Counted from the stretch's first letter, positions 39,374-50,105 are shown. The stretch is 64,000 nucleotides of DNA from Kluyvera cryocrescens NBRC 102467 (GCF_001571285.1 NZ_BCTM01000014.1:62001-126000); one strand, 5' to 3'. Numbers and translations: made by a program. Notes: generated by a model not told the origin, from the sequence alone.

Positions 39374-40567
39374 TTATCCTTGTCGATAAGCGTGGTTTTC
39401 CGCATCGTTTTTTAGGCGACTAGCCTGGCATATCGCTACTGACACTGCCAGCCCTGCGGCGATCAACGCTAGCGTCGCTGAGACCGTCAGCGCCCCCTGG
39501 ATCCCTCTATTTTGGTTCAGCCATGCATAGGCGAAGGGGGAAACCGCCGCCAGCAGTTGGGCGGGGATCAGCAGGGAGCCGGTGCGTCGGGCATACTCCT
39601 CAGCGCTGAACAATTGTAGAGGCAACGTGGCTTTAAACACTGTTGTCAGGCCATTTAGCGCCCCGTAGCTAAACACAAATCCCGCAGCCGCCCAGGCAAG
39701 ATGTGTACTGCAGATGCCGAGCATAAAGCAGAAAGGGATGAGCAATGTGGTGAACAGCGTGAGCCTTAGCGGCGTGAGCCTTGAGCCGGAGGCAACTTCA
39801 AGAAAACGAGCCCCGGTCTGCCCGACTCCCCACAGTATACCGATGGTGACGGGCAGGCCGTGGGCGGCGATAAATTCCGGTAGATGCGTTGAGGTGCCGT
39901 TAGATATAAACGTCGCCAGCGCGATGAGCGCGGCATAGAGTAAGCCAATACGACGGTCCTGGGGGGAATTTCGGGACGGAGCGCGCGCAGGAGCAGGTGG
40001 AAGCTTTTGGTTGGGTAACCATGCTAGCAAAAGGGCGCTACACAGCCCCAGCAGGCTATAGACCAGCAGCGCCTGACGCCAGTGGAGGACCGTCAGCAGA
40101 GTCGTACCGAGCGGCCAGAACAGCGCAGAGGCGAGCCCTCCCGCTAATGTCACGCGGGAGATAGTTAATCTGGCTCGTTGGCCGTAGAGATTCACCAGTG
40201 CGGCGAACAGGCTATCGTATAGTGCCAGGCGCATGCCGACGCCGGTAATTAACCACGCGAGGTACCAGCCAACCAGCGTATCGCTAACCGACATCATCAG
40301 ACATCCACTGGCAATCAACAGCGTTCCACAACGCAGTACGCGCTGGCCGCCAAAATGGGCCAGCAGCCGGGCAACCCAGGGCGAAATTAAGGCCATCATC
40401 AGCATCGCCAGCGTGAGCCCGAAGTAGATATGGGTTGGCTGCCAGCCGGTATCTTGGGCGATAGCGCGAGCGAAGGTGCCCGGCAGGTAAAATGAGATCC
40501 CCCAGTTAATCAGTTGATTACCTCCGGCGGCGAGGGTTATGCGAAGCGGAGCGGCAGGTTTATTCAT
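39374..40567 (-). CDS. Major facilitator superfamily transporter
   Basis: A 397-residue membrane protein with roughly twelve hydrophobic segments and an MFS layout: an N-terminal set starting GGNQLINWGISFYLPG, a charged cytoplasmic loop near the middle (NQKLPPAPARAPSRNSPQDRR) and a C-terminal set. The cargo is unknown. It is divergent from a LysR regulator and upstream of a GNAT acetyltransferase. Confidence 0.85.
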   Translation of the reverse strand: MNKPAAPLRITLAAGGNQLINWGISFYLPGTFARAIAQDTGWQPTHIYFGLTLAMLMMALISPWVARLLAHFGGQRVLRCGTLLIASGCLMMSVSDTLVGWYLAWLITGVGMRLALYDSLFAALVNLYGQRARLTISRVTLAGGLASALFWPLGTTLLTVLHWRQALLVYSLLGLCSALLLAWLPNQKLPPAPARAPSRNSPQDRRIGLLYAALIALATFISNGTSTHLPEFIAAHGLPVTIGILWGVGQTGARFLEVASGSRLTPLRLTLFTTLLIPFCFMLGICSTHLAWAAAGFVFSYGALNGLTTVFKATLPLQLFSAEEYARRTGSLLIPAQLLAAVSPFAYAWLNQNRGIQGALTVSATLALIAAGLAVSVAICQASRLKNDAENHAYRQG

Positions 40568-40580
40568 GAAATTCTCGCAC

Positions 40581-40616
40581 GTTATACAGTTGCTGGCAGC
40601 ATAACGCGCGCGTTAT
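40581..40616. promoter_or_regulatory. Putative LysR operator in the MFS / LysR divergent gap
   Basis: ATAACGCGCGCGTTAT (40601-40616) is a perfect 16-bp palindrome, and another GTTAT half-site lies at 40581-40585. Three GTTAT/ATAAC half-sites in a 97-base divergent promoter region fit a LysR recognition plus activation site arrangement. Confidence 0.5.
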
Positions 40617-40664
40617 TGTGCAGGCAGGGCCCTCCGTTTATGACCTTGATAAGAGAAACTTTGA

Positions 40665-41549
40665 ATGACAACGCTGAATCTGGGAAATCTCGCGACCTTT
40701 CGTCTGGTGATACAGCGCGGCAGCTTTTCAGCGGCGGCTGATGTGCTAGGGATTTCGCAGCCAGCCGTCAGCCTACAGGTGCGCCAGTTAGAGCAATTTC
40801 TTCAGGCCCGGCTGATTGAGCGCACGGGCCGAGGAACCAAGGCGACAGCGGCTGGCATGGCGCTGTTGCTTCACGGTGAACGTATTGAACAGGCCGTCAA
40901 TGACGCCGTCCAGTCTGTCGATGCCTGTCGCGAGAGCGTCAGCGGTTCGGTGTCGCTTGGCACCGGAGCGACGGCCTGCATTCACCTGCTCCCGCCGTTA
41001 TTACAACGACTTCGTGAACGTCATCCGCTGCTGGCTGTCGGCGTGACGACGGGGAATACGCCGGAGATCGCCCGAGCGATAGAAGAAAATCGCCTCGACC
41101 TTGGGTTAGTGACGCTGCCGGTGAGCGGGCGAAATCTGGAGGTGATGCCCGTCCAGCGGGAGGAGTTTGTGCTGGTTATCGCCGAGCAGCACAAATCTCA
41201 GGTTATGCAGGCTACACCTACTGAGCTGGAAGCGTTGCCGCTGGTAGCCTTTGAGCAGGGGAGTGGCACTCGAGATTTGATTGATAGTTGGTTTCAGCAG
41301 GCCGGCTTTCAGGCGAGGCCAGTGATGCAACTGGGGAGCATTGAGGCCATTAAACGTATGGTGGGCGCCAGATTGGGCTACAGCATTATTCCCAGAATGG
41401 CAGTAGAAACGCCTCGCGATAGCGAAGGTCTATACGTTTGTTCACTGACGCCACCGTTATATCGTCAACTGGCCTTGGTCATGCGCAAGGACAGAGCCCT
41501 CAGTAAAGGGATTGCTGAGATTGTGCGCTTATTGCAGGAAGCCCAATAA
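40665..41549 (+). CDS. LysR-family transcription regulator (MFS/GNAT neighbour)
   Basis: A 294-residue LysR protein with an HTH at about residues 5-63 (LATFRLVIQRGSFSAAADVLGI, SQPAVSLQVRQLEQFL, LIERTGRGTKATAAG) and a periplasmic-binding-like effector domain. It reads divergently from the MFS/GNAT pair, so it is most likely their regulator. The inducer is unknown. It is convergent with the MscS-like gene, with only 17 bases between. Confidence 0.92.
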   Translation: MTTLNLGNLATFRLVIQRGSFSAAADVLGISQPAVSLQVRQLEQFLQARLIERTGRGTKATAAGMALLLHGERIEQAVNDAVQSVDACRESVSGSVSLGTGATACIHLLPPLLQRLRERHPLLAVGVTTGNTPEIARAIEENRLDLGLVTLPVSGRNLEVMPVQREEFVLVIAEQHKSQVMQATPTELEALPLVAFEQGSGTRDLIDSWFQQAGFQARPVMQLGSIEAIKRMVGARLGYSIIPRMAVETPRDSEGLYVCSLTPPLYRQLALVMRKDRALSKGIAEIVRLLQEAQ

Positions 41550-41566
41550 GCGCAAGACAGCGTGCT

Positions 41567-42445
41567 CTAATCCACTCTCTGCAGCAACGCTGGCGCTTTA
41601 GCGGTAATGTTTTCGACGCGAACATCCATATGCGGGTAGGGCAAATCAATATGGTTAGCGTCCAGCGCCTCTTTGATTTTTTCCAGCATGTCGTAATAGG
41701 TATTCCAGTACTCAGCGTTGGCGACCCATACGCGCACGTAGAAATTGAGCGAGGAAGGTGCAAGCTCTCCCAGGCGTACAACGAAACCGCGGTTGCGGTC
41801 GATACGCTTGTCCTGCTCAATAATCATCGTAATGACTCTTTTTACGTCGGCAATGCAACTGTGGTAGCCGACGCCGATTACCAGATCGATACGACGAAAT
41901 GGGTGGCGAGAATAGTTGATGATATTGTCAGCGATTATTTTGCCGTTTGGGATCACTACCGATTTACTGTCACCGGTCAGCAAAGTGGTTGAAAAAATAT
42001 GCACCTTTTCAACCGTCCCGATGATGGCACCAATCTGTATGATTTCACCTGCGCGGAAGGGACGTAAGGAGACCAGCATGACGCCCGCTGCGAAGTTAGA
42101 CAACGAGCTTTGTAATGCCAGGCCAATAGCCAGACCTGCGGCGCCAATCACTGCAATGATTGAGGATGTTTCAATGCCAACACGGCCAAGCGCGGCAACG
42201 GTGAAAAATGCGAGCGTGATATAGCGGACCAGAGCGGTAAAAAACTGCACGATCGTGATATCGACGTTTCGTTTTATCAGCAGTGTCTCCAGACCATGAG
42301 CGAGCAGGCGAGAAATAAACTTACCGACAAACAATAAAATGATCGCGGCAACAATGCTCCAGCCGAACTGGATGACCGCGTCCCCGTGTTCAAAAACCCA
42401 CTCAATACTGCTTCTTATTTTCGGGAATAATGCAAAACCGCTCAT
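41567..42445 (-). CDS. MscS-family small mechanosensitive channel
   Basis: A 292-residue channel protein close to E. coli MscS in length and layout. Three N-terminal membrane helices end with the pore helix AGLAIGLALQSSLSNFAAG. The beta domain (RPFRAGEIIQIGAIIGTV, VIPNGKIIADNIINYSR) and the C-terminal alpha/beta domain ending near PYPHMDVRV follow. It should open under hypo-osmotic stress. Differences from MscS suggest a paralogue; the true mscS lies elsewhere in enterobacteria, next to fbaA. Confidence 0.88.
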   Translation of the reverse strand: MSGFALFPKIRSSIEWVFEHGDAVIQFGWSIVAAIILLFVGKFISRLLAHGLETLLIKRNVDITIVQFFTALVRYITLAFFTVAALGRVGIETSSIIAVIGAAGLAIGLALQSSLSNFAAGVMLVSLRPFRAGEIIQIGAIIGTVEKVHIFSTTLLTGDSKSVVIPNGKIIADNIINYSRHPFRRIDLVIGVGYHSCIADVKRVITMIIEQDKRIDRNRGFVVRLGELAPSSLNFYVRVWVANAEYWNTYYDMLEKIKEALDANHIDLPYPHMDVRVENITAKAPALLQRVD

Positions 42446-42726
42446 GGTGTTACCTTGCTATATTTAAAAAATATATATAAATATTCAATTGAAAATTAAG
42501 TGACGTGCGCAAAAAATAGCAATATATACGTCGCTTATATTTTCAGTCGTTATGGGTTAGCGGCTATTCGTGCCGTGTGGATGTTTTTATGTCCGTTAAA
42601 TAGCAACGTAAAAAATCTGCAGAATGGTGCGGTTAAGCGAGAATAAAAGTTTGTGTTATTGTGCGAAAAAACGGGGGCAGGCAGGTGCGAAAGCGCACTG
42701 GACAAAAAGGGTAAAGTACTCAAATC

Positions 42727-42771
42727 CCTTACCGGATGACTAAATGCTCTTCTATTAGCCATCCGGTAAGG
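42727..42771. terminator. Long hairpin downstream of yfgG
   Basis: CCTTACCGGATG (42727-42738) and CATCCGGTAAGG (42760-42771) pair perfectly. After one mismatch, four more pairs (CTAA/TTAG) extend the stem to about 17 bp. No clear U-tract is present. The 363-base stretch 42446-42808, between the MscS-like gene and the end of yfgG, otherwise holds only AT-rich sequence; I see no further gene in it. Confidence 0.5.
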
Positions 42772-42808
42772 AATCTTGATGCGGAAAGATTACAGGGGGT
42801 TAATGCGA

Positions 42809-43012
42809 TCAGCGATTGTCGTTCTGTGTGGGGGGAGTCTGCTGGGACAGGCTGTTTTGCTGGGTTTCTTTTTTGTCCTGGTGATGATGCCACGCACCGA
42901 TAGAGGAGTAGACAAAGCGCCCGAAGAAGAAGATAAAACTGATAAGCAGTATGATTCGGATCATGCGACCGTTGAATTGGTGTCGTTTTCGTAGGCTGGT
43001 AACCTGGCTCAC
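42809..43012 (-). CDS. yfgG: YfgG, small inner-membrane protein
   Basis: A 67-residue protein with one membrane helix (MIRIILLISFIFFFGRFVYSS), matching E. coli YfgG (SLRKRHQFN, GAWHHHQDKKE). I chose GTG 43012 (reads SQVTSLRKRH after the initiator) because AGGA lies 7 bases upstream and the E. coli protein starts at the same point; a TTG six codons earlier has no site. E. coli YfgG is linked to nickel/cobalt stress tolerance as far as I recall; the mechanism is unclear. It is divergent from yfgF. Confidence 0.85.
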   Translation of the reverse strand: MSQVTSLRKRHQFNGRMIRIILLISFIFFFGRFVYSSIGAWHHHQDKKETQQNSLSQQTPPTQNDNR

Positions 43013-43220
43013 AAAGGGGTCCTTTAGCAATACCCATAGACGGGCGATTGCTACATTAAGGCACAGAGTAGCGTAAGGGTCAATTGGATTGAATGTAAAA
43101 AACCGTCAGGAGAAATATTAATTAATGTTATGTAAGATATTACTTATATTCACAAGCGTAAAAATACACCTGCGTTAATCCACGAAATGACCATTAATTA
43201 TTTAGATGTACGTATCTTTT

Positions 43221-43234
43221 TTGACGCATATCAA
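43221..43234. promoter_or_regulatory. FNR-type box in the yfgG / yfgF divergent region
   Basis: TTGACGCATATCAA matches the FNR consensus TTGAT-N4-ATCAA at nine of ten positions. It lies about 130 bases before yfgF, whose E. coli counterpart is known as an anaerobic c-di-GMP phosphodiesterase. The rest of the 353-base stretch 43013-43365 is AT-rich and shows no gene. Confidence 0.6.
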
Positions 43235-43365
43235 GCATCATTCGAAACTGCTAACTAAAATATTTTCCCTGACCCGCGTATTATCATATCTCGCGGACTT
43301 TTTAAGCCAGGGAGGATGCCTGTCTAAAAATACCCAGCAGGATTTGGGGTATCCGTTGAGTATCT

Positions 43366-45648
43366 ATGAATCTCTGTAAATGGTATAAGCAATATCGTGA
43401 TTGTTGGTGGGGATTACCCCTGATTCTGCCTCTTTTGGTATTGCCAATAATTAAAAGCGCAAATACATACACCTATGTTGGCGGCGGCAAGACCTATCTT
43501 TATTACCTACCGTTACCTTTTCTGCTGTGCATGATGCTGTTTTTTGGCTGGAAAGCGTTACCTGGCCTGATTGCGGGCATCTGCTGCTATCTCACGCGCG
43601 ATCTGCGTACGGCTGAGGAAGTCGGGCTTACGCTGCAATTTCTTATTCCAACGCTGGTGGCGTGGGGCGGCTATCAATATTTTAACGGCGGGCGAAAAAT
43701 GATTTCGCACGGCGATACGCGCTTGATGGCGCATCGATTATTCTGGCAGATGTTCGTACCTGCCTCGCTGTTTATGTTCCTGATACAGTTCACGCTGTAT
43801 ATCGGTGTGTACCCGAGTCTAAGTGAGATGCAGCTGACTTCGCCGTTGACCGAACGTAACCTTATTAACTATCAGTCGCTGCTGATGGGTTATCTGACCG
43901 GCGTACCGTTGTGCTACCTGTTGATTCGGCTTATCCGCAATCCCTACTACATCCGCAGCTTTATCTCCCAGGTGCGGCTTGATTTTGATACAAAGGTCAA
44001 ATGGCCGGAAATCCTGGTGTGGGGCACCGTGGTGCTGGGGATCTTTTCGATGCTGATGATGCCCTTGAGTAAAACCAGTACGATTTTCAGTACCAACTAC
44101 ACCATTTCCCTACTGTTGCCGGTTATGCTGTGGGGCTCAATGCGCTTTGGCTATCGGTTTATCTCGATTGTCTGGACGCTGATGCTGATTGTGGCCCTTC
44201 ACTATCATTATCACTTCGTACCGCATACCAGTGGCTATAGCGCGCAGCTGGCGATTACGTCATCCAGCTTCCTGGTTTTCTCGTTTATTATTGCCTACAT
44301 GGCAATGCTCTCCAGCCGCCAGCGCGCGATACACGAGCGGGTCAGGCGCATGGCTTTTATCGATCCGGTGGTAAACCTGCCGAACATGCGGGCGCTGAGC
44401 CGGGCAATAAACAAGGCGCCTTGGTCGGTGCTGTGTTTTTTGCGTATGCCAGATCTCGAAATTCTGGCTCGTCACTACGGAATTATGCTGCGCATTAACT
44501 ACAAGCAGAATCTGGCGGAATACCTTCGCGACTTCTTACGTCCGGGGGAGGGAGTGTTTCAACTGACGGGCAGCGATCTGGCAGTACAGCTGCATACGGA
44601 ATCCTATAAAGAGCGTATTGATGAACTCTATGCCCGTCTGAAGATGTTCCGCTATAGCTGGAATGGGATGCCGCTACAGCCGCAGATCGGCCTGAGCTAC
44701 TGCTATATTCAATCACCTATCGCTCATCTTCCGTTAATGCTAGGTGAACTGAATACGGTCGCGGAGCTGTCGCTGGTCACCGATCGCCCGGAAAACATGC
44801 AACGACGCGGTGCACAGCATCTACAGCAAGAGCTGAAGGGGAAAATTGCGATGATGGTCCGCGTTCAGCAGGCGCTGGAAACCGATCGCTTTCTCCTGAT
44901 GGCGCAGCCCATCGTTGGCATTCGTGGCGATGACTACCATGAAGTCCTGCTGCGCATGCTGGGGGATGATGACGAATTGATCTCACCGGCGCTGTTTTTA
45001 CCGGTAGCTCACGAATTTGGTATGGCCTCCCGTATTGACCTTTGGGTACTCAAGAATACGTTACGCTTTATGGCTAGCCGTCGCGAAAGCCATCCTGGAA
45101 TGCGTCTGGCGGTAAATCTCTCACCGTCGACGGCTAGCGGGCTGGGCTTTGCGCACAAGGTTGAATCGCTGCTTGGTGAATACAGTATTGAAGCGTGGCA
45201 ACTGGTGTTTGAAATTACGGAAAGCCACTCGTTGGTCAACGTCGAGCAGGCGCGACAGACGCTGCGTGAACTGCAGGAGCTGGGGTGTCGGGTGGCGATT
45301 GATGACTTTGGCACCGGCTATGCCAGCTATGCGCGTTTAAAGCACATTAGTGCGGACATCCTCAAAATTGACGGCAGCTTTATTCGCAATATCGCGACCA
45401 GCAGCCTTGATTACCAAATTGTTTCATCGATCTGTCATCTGGCGCGAATGAAGAAAATGCGGGTGGTGGCGGAATATGTTGAAGATGAGGATATCCGTAC
45501 TGCGGCGATCGCGCTGGGGATCGATTATTTGCAGGGTTACGCGATTGGCAAACCAGCTCCTCTGGAGGAGCTGGCAATGCCGAAGGGAGAGGCGAAGGAA
45601 TCAGGCGGCGACAACTTCGTCGGGCGCACTCTCCTCAGTGATTTTTAG
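43366..45648 (+). CDS. yfgF: YfgF (PdeF), membrane c-di-GMP phosphodiesterase
   Basis: A 760-residue protein with an N-terminal MASE1-like set of membrane helices (about residues 15-310), a degenerate GGDEF domain (TGSDLA in place of GGDEF) and a C-terminal EAL domain. The EAL signature is EVLLR at Glu526, and [16 protein letters not shown] with the catalytic acidic residues is intact, so phosphodiesterase activity is likely. The E. coli homologue is 747 residues. The last 48 bases overlap the 3' end of ppx on the other strand. Confidence 0.93.
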   Translation: MNLCKWYKQYRDCWWGLPLILPLLVLPIIKSANTYTYVGGGKTYLYYLPLPFLLCMMLFFGWKALPGLIAGICCYLTRDLRTAEEVGLTLQFLIPTLVAWGGYQYFNGGRKMISHGDTRLMAHRLFWQMFVPASLFMFLIQFTLYIGVYPSLSEMQLTSPLTERNLINYQSLLMGYLTGVPLCYLLIRLIRNPYYIRSFISQVRLDFDTKVKWPEILVWGTVVLGIFSMLMMPLSKTSTIFSTNYTISLLLPVMLWGSMRFGYRFISIVWTLMLIVALHYHYHFVPHTSGYSAQLAITSSSFLVFSFIIAYMAMLSSRQRAIHERVRRMAFIDPVVNLPNMRALSRAINKAPWSVLCFLRMPDLEILARHYGIMLRINYKQNLAEYLRDFLRPGEGVFQLTGSDLAVQLHTESYKERIDELYARLKMFRYSWNGMPLQPQIGLSYCYIQSPIAHLPLMLGELNTVAELSLVTDRPENMQRRGAQHLQQELKGKIAMMVRVQQALETDRFLLMAQPIVGIRGDDYHEVLLRMLGDDDELISPALFLPVAHEFGMASRIDLWVLKNTLRFMASRRESHPGMRLAVNLSPSTASGLGFAHKVESLLGEYSIEAWQLVFEITESHSLVNVEQARQTLRELQELGCRVAIDDFGTGYASYARLKHISADILKIDGSFIRNIATSSLDYQIVSSICHLARMKKMRVVAEYVEDEDIRTAAIALGIDYLQGYAIGKPAPLEELAMPKGEAKESGGDNFVGRTLLSDF

Positions 45649-47148
45649 CAACCAGCCGGTGACGCTTTCCCAGTACTGCTGCTCTTTTTCCAGATCGAGC
45701 AGCACCAGCGCATTTTGAGAAAACCAATCGTACGGGAAGCAGAGCGTCCAGTGGTTGGCTTCAGTGGTGAGCTTCAGCGTCGGTGGCGTGGTGGTCGCCT
45801 GCCGCTGGTTGTTTAACAACACACCCAGGCGCAGAAGCTGAATCATCGGCAGGAACTGCTTTTTCTTAAACAGCGTGAAGCGCGGCAGTTCATCAAGCTT
45901 AATGGCTTTACGGTGGAAACGCACCAGCGTTGCCATGAGGTACTGCTGTTCCTGATTAAAGCCCGGCAGATCGCTGTTTTGCAGAATATAAGCCGAATGG
46001 CGGTGCATCCCGCTGTGGTTAATGTTCAGCCCTACTTCATGCAGCATGGATGCCCACTTCAGCAGCGCGGTCAGCTGGGGGTTGCCAAGCTTAGGATTTT
46101 GCTCCAGCCACTGATCGTAGATATGCATGGTGGTTTCCAGAACCCGCTGCGCCTGTTCGCGATCGATGTTGTACTGGTTAGCCAGGCTTTGCGCCGTGCG
46201 GCTACGCACGTCCTGATGGCGGAATCGGCCCTCCATTTCATACAGCACGCCTTCGCGCAGCGCACCGTCAGAAAGGCGCAGCTCTTTGATTCCCAGGGCG
46301 TCAAAGACCCCGCAAAGAATGGCCAGACCCGGTACGAAGACGTATTTGCGCTCTTCTGAAAGCCCTGGCAGGCTGAGCGAATTGAAGTTTTTGCTCTTCA
46401 GCACTTCTTCAACCAGCATCTCGAGACGTTCAGGAGTGATAAAGCCGTCCTTTTCCCCCATTGCCAACAGCACTTCATGAGCGGCTTTAATGGTACCGGA
46501 AGCGCCCATCGCCACGTTCCAGCCCTGAATGCGATACTGCCATGCCAGCGTTTCCAGCTTCTGTACTGCGGCCAGGCGCGCGCGCTGGAAGTTTTCCCGA
46601 TTGATAGTCCCCGCGAGGAAGAACTGCTGGCCGAAGCTCACGCAGCCCATACGGCGGCTCTCTACCAGCATCGGTTCAAAATCTTCACCAATGACCAGTT
46701 CGGTAGAACCGCCACCGATATCAATCACCAGCTTGCGGCCTTTTTCTGGCTGCGTATGCTCCACGCCCATAAAAATCAGACGCGCTTCCTCATTCCCGGA
46801 GATAATTTCAATCGGGTAGGGGATCACTTTTTCTGCGCGCTTCAAAAACTCGGTAGCGTTGACCGCCTGACGTAACGAGTGTGTGCCGACGATGCAGACG
46901 CTGGAAGGGGAGAAGCCCTGTAGTCGTTCAGCGAACAGCGACAGACAGCTGAGTCCACGCTCCATAGCGTCTTCGCTCAGCATGTTGTTTTCATCCAGAC
47001 CGTCGGCCAGATGAACGCGCTGTTTCAGACGGCCAATAATCTGCATGGCGCCATCCACAACGCGCGCGATGACCATATGAAAACTGTTTGAACCAAGATC
47101 AACCGCCGCAAACTCCTGCGGCCGGGGTGCTTTGCTTTTTATTGGCAT
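45601..47148 (-). CDS. ppx: Exopolyphosphatase
   Basis: A 515-residue enzyme of the Ppx/GppA family that removes terminal phosphates from polyphosphate. The ASKHA-fold motifs are visible: [13 protein letters not shown] near the N-terminus and [14 protein letters not shown]. An HD-like helical domain and a C-terminal domain follow. Length is close to E. coli (513). It starts three bases after ppk ends, as in the ppk-ppx operon. Confidence 0.97.
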   Translation of the reverse strand: MPIKSKAPRPQEFAAVDLGSNSFHMVIARVVDGAMQIIGRLKQRVHLADGLDENNMLSEDAMERGLSCLSLFAERLQGFSPSSVCIVGTHSLRQAVNATEFLKRAEKVIPYPIEIISGNEEARLIFMGVEHTQPEKGRKLVIDIGGGSTELVIGEDFEPMLVESRRMGCVSFGQQFFLAGTINRENFQRARLAAVQKLETLAWQYRIQGWNVAMGASGTIKAAHEVLLAMGEKDGFITPERLEMLVEEVLKSKNFNSLSLPGLSEERKYVFVPGLAILCGVFDALGIKELRLSDGALREGVLYEMEGRFRHQDVRSRTAQSLANQYNIDREQAQRVLETTMHIYDQWLEQNPKLGNPQLTALLKWASMLHEVGLNINHSGMHRHSAYILQNSDLPGFNQEQQYLMATLVRFHRKAIKLDELPRFTLFKKKQFLPMIQLLRLGVLLNNQRQATTTPPTLKLTTEANHWTLCFPYDWFSQNALVLLDLEKEQQYWESVTGWLLKITEESAPDEVVAA

Positions 47149-47151
47149 AGG

Positions 47152-49212
47152 TTAGTCAGGCTGTTCAAGTGATTTGAGATAATCGTAGATCGCCTGCTGC
47201 GCACGGACTTTGCGTCGGTTACCGCGCGGAACATAGCGATTACTCAGTTCTTTATCGACATAACGGGCTTTCACCGTGTCACTAAACAGGATATCGATAA
47301 TATCGAGGATCCGTTGTTTGAGACGCGGGTCGAGTAGTGGCGTTGCAACTTCAATACGGTAATCGATATTACGGGTCATCCAGTCCGCGGAGGAGAGATA
47401 CACCCGCTTATCGCCGCCGTTATCAAAAATATAGATCCGATCGTGTTCAAGGAAACGGTCAACGATACTGATCACTCGGATATTATCGCTGATCCCTTCT
47501 AATTCAGGGATCAGCGAGCACATTCCGCGGATCAGCAGATTCACCTGTACGCCGGAACTTGAGGCCGCATACAGACGATCAACCAGCCCTTTATCCACCA
47601 GGTTGTTGAGTTTGAGGGTAATGCCGGCCTGAATGCCGTTTTGGGCATTGGCAATTTCCTGGTCAATCATGCTGTACAACAGACGACGAGAGTTTTGCGG
47701 CGATACCAGCAGGTAATCAAAGCTCACCGGACGATAGGGGTTTTCGATAAAGTTAAACACCCGGCGCACTTCGTTAGTGATACGCGCGTCGGCGGTAATC
47801 AGCGAATAGTCGGTGTAGATTCGCGCGGTTTTTTCGTTGAAGTTACCGGTACCGATGTGGGCATAACGCACCACGTCATCCCCTTCTTTACGCGAAATCA
47901 GGAACAATTTGGCGTGAATTTTCAGGCCCGGGGCGGAGAAGATCACGTGGACGCCCGCTTCGGTAAGACGCTTCGCCCAATGAATGTTTGCCGCTTCATC
48001 AAAACGCGCCTGCAGCTCGACCACCACGGTGACTTTCTTGCCGTTATGGGCGGCGTGAATCATGGCATCAATAATGCGCGAATCTTTGGCCACGCGGTAA
48101 ATATTGATCTTGATGGCCAGCACATTGGGATCGAACGAGGCCTGACGCAGCAGTTCCAGTACGTGCTCAAAAGTGTGGTATGGGTAGTAGAGCAGCACAT
48201 CGCGTTCGCGAATGGCATCAAAACCGTTGCGGAACTTATCAAACCAAACGTGGCGCAGTCTCGGCATCGGTTTATTCACCAGATTGGCTTTGCCGACGTT
48301 CGGGAAACCAATAAAGTCTTTGAAGTTGTGATAGCGCCCGCCGGGAACGATCGAGTCATAGCGTGAAATGGTGAGTTTCTTACGCAGCATCTCAACCATG
48401 GCATCGGGCATATCGCGCTGATAGACAAAGCGCACCGGCTCGGCGGTCAGACGCTGCTTGAGACTTGAAGACATCAGCTCCATCAGGCTCGATTCCATTT
48501 CGTGCACCAGATCGTACTCGGCGTCACGGGTCATCTTCATCGAGTAAGCGTTCAGCGCATCGTAGTCGAAGAAGCCTTTGAAGATATCATCAAGGCAGTA
48601 GCGCAAGATGTTATCCAACAGGATCATTGGCTTACGTCGGCGTGGAGTTTCAGGCGGCAGGTTAACGAAGCGCGGTACTTTATCCGATGGAATTTCCAGC
48701 AGCGCATAGTTAATTTCGTCACCGCGAATAATTTCCACCGCCAGATAGGTGTAATCGTCTTTCAGGAACTGCACCAGATCGGTTTCCCGGTTCAGCAGAA
48801 TCGGGGTGATATGCTGGCGCAAATGCTGTTTGAAATAGTGACGCAGCCAGCTTTGTTGATTGACGGAAAGCTGACGTTCGTTAATCAGGAAGATTTGGTT
48901 GCGCGCCATCTCCAGCAGCAACTCATTGTACAGACCATCAAACTCCTGATCGGCTTTCAGTACCCGTGCCTGAATCCGGCTCAGCAGGTGGCGGGAGTGC
49001 GTGGTCACGCCCTGTTCTTCGCTAATGATAATCCGCCGCTTGAGCTCCGCGAAACGGACCTTATAGAACTCGTCGAGGTTGTTGGAGTAAATCCCCAGAA
49101 AACGCATACGCTCAATCAGCGGATTGCTTTTGTCTGCCGCTTCCTGGAGGACGCGCTCGTTGAATGACAACCAGCTTAGTTCTTTTTCGATGTACAGTTT
49201 TTCCTGACCCAT
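47152..49212 (-). CDS. ppk: Polyphosphate kinase 1
   Basis: A 686-residue enzyme that makes polyphosphate from ATP on the inner membrane. The phosphorylated histidine is His433 ([13 protein letters not shown]), and the second catalytic histidine is His590 ([10 protein letters not shown]); both fit the E. coli positions 435 and 592 with an offset of two. It forms an operon with ppx. The 251-base region upstream contains, on the minus strand, CTGTCAT and CTGACAC 13 bases apart, a weak Pho-box-like pair (49299-49318). Confidence 0.97.
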   Translation of the reverse strand: MGQEKLYIEKELSWLSFNERVLQEAADKSNPLIERMRFLGIYSNNLDEFYKVRFAELKRRIIISEEQGVTTHSRHLLSRIQARVLKADQEFDGLYNELLLEMARNQIFLINERQLSVNQQSWLRHYFKQHLRQHITPILLNRETDLVQFLKDDYTYLAVEIIRGDEINYALLEIPSDKVPRFVNLPPETPRRRKPMILLDNILRYCLDDIFKGFFDYDALNAYSMKMTRDAEYDLVHEMESSLMELMSSSLKQRLTAEPVRFVYQRDMPDAMVEMLRKKLTISRYDSIVPGGRYHNFKDFIGFPNVGKANLVNKPMPRLRHVWFDKFRNGFDAIRERDVLLYYPYHTFEHVLELLRQASFDPNVLAIKINIYRVAKDSRIIDAMIHAAHNGKKVTVVVELQARFDEAANIHWAKRLTEAGVHVIFSAPGLKIHAKLFLISRKEGDDVVRYAHIGTGNFNEKTARIYTDYSLITADARITNEVRRVFNFIENPYRPVSFDYLLVSPQNSRRLLYSMIDQEIANAQNGIQAGITLKLNNLVDKGLVDRLYAASSSGVQVNLLIRGMCSLIPELEGISDNIRVISIVDRFLEHDRIYIFDNGGDKRVYLSSADWMTRNIDYRIEVATPLLDPRLKQRILDIIDILFSDTVKARYVDKELSNRYVPRGNRRKVRAQQAIYDYLKSLEQPD

Positions 49213-49415
49213 TACTACTCACACTCCGGTTTGTTCACGGGACGCGGCAAAGTCGTCTCACTGTTTATATTGCTAGCTTTGCCGGACGATGTCCAACTGT
49301 GTCAGCTAAGTATGACAGTAATCCTATTTCCCATAAGAAAATATTCATTATTCTTTTTGATATCTAAGTCTTTTTTGCTGTTTATACTGACGCTAAATAG
49401 GCAGTTTTCAGGCAT

Positions 49416-49440
49416 AAAAAAGAGGGCCGTAGTGGCCCTC
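49416..49440 (-). terminator. Intrinsic terminator after purN
   Basis: Read on the minus strand, GAGGGCC and GGCCCTC (arms at 49434-49440 and 49422-49428) form a perfect stem with a 5-base loop, followed by TTTTTT. Confidence 0.92.
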
Positions 49441-49463
49441 CTGAAAATCGGTATCGGTACGTT

Positions 49464-50105
49464 TTATTCGTCCGCGGCGTAGCCTGCCGGCGGCAGCCTG
49501 ACGCCATCAATCCATGCATGGTTATCCTGCATTTTCAGGCGACCATCCAGGAACCAGCCCACCACCAGCGGGTAGATAGCATGTTCCTGAACCTGCACTC
49601 GGGAGGTGATTTCGTCTTCGTCGTCACCGTCGAAAACCGGCACTTTGGCCTGTAAAATCACCGGCCCGCCGTCCAGCTCTTCCGTGACGAAATGCACAGA
49701 CGTTCCGTGCTCCGTATCGCCGTTTTCCAGCGCCTGACGATGGGTATTCAGACCCGGATATTTGGGCAACAGCGACGGATGGATATTCAGCAGCTTTCCG
49801 TGATAATGCTGAACAAAATCGGCGCTGAGGATACGCATATAGCCTGCCAGAACGACAACATCCGGGGCATAGGCGTCGATTTCATGCATCAATTCGCGAT
49901 CGAAGGCTTCCCGACTGGCAAACTGGCTGGCGGCCAGCGCGTGCTGGGGGATACCCGCTTCACGTGCGCGCTCAAGGCCGAACGCGTCGTCCTTATTGCT
50001 GAAAACCGCCCGAATGGTGCCATTAATCCTTTTTTGCTCACAGGCGTCGATAATTGCCTGTAAATTGCTGCCGTTGCCGGATATCAGCACCACGATGTTT
50101 TTCAT
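49464..50105 (-). CDS. purN: Phosphoribosylglycinamide formyltransferase 1
   Basis: A 213-residue enzyme that transfers a formyl group from 10-formyl-THF to GAR in purine synthesis. The phosphate-binding start VVLISGNGSNLQA, the folate-site motif VLAGYMRILS and the catalytic NIHPSLLPKYPG are present. Its ATG begins on the base after the purM stop, so the two are translationally coupled. Confidence 0.98.
   Translation of the reverse strand: MKNIVVLISGNGSNLQAIIDACEQKRINGTIRAVFSNKDDAFGLERAREAGIPQHALAASQFASREAFDRELMHEIDAYAPDVVVLAGYMRILSADFVQHYHGKLLNIHPSLLPKYPGLNTHRQALENGDTEHGTSVHFVTEELDGGPVILQAKVPVFDGDDEDEITSRVQVQEHAIYPLVVGWFLDGRLKMQDNHAWIDGVRLPPAGYAADE

Noticed and set aside
42776-42994. 72-codon plus-strand frame with a hydrophobic segment and AGGAA upstream
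   Set aside because: It lies antisense to yfgG, which has clear E. coli similarity. Its hydrophobic segment is likely a mirror of the coding region on the other strand.
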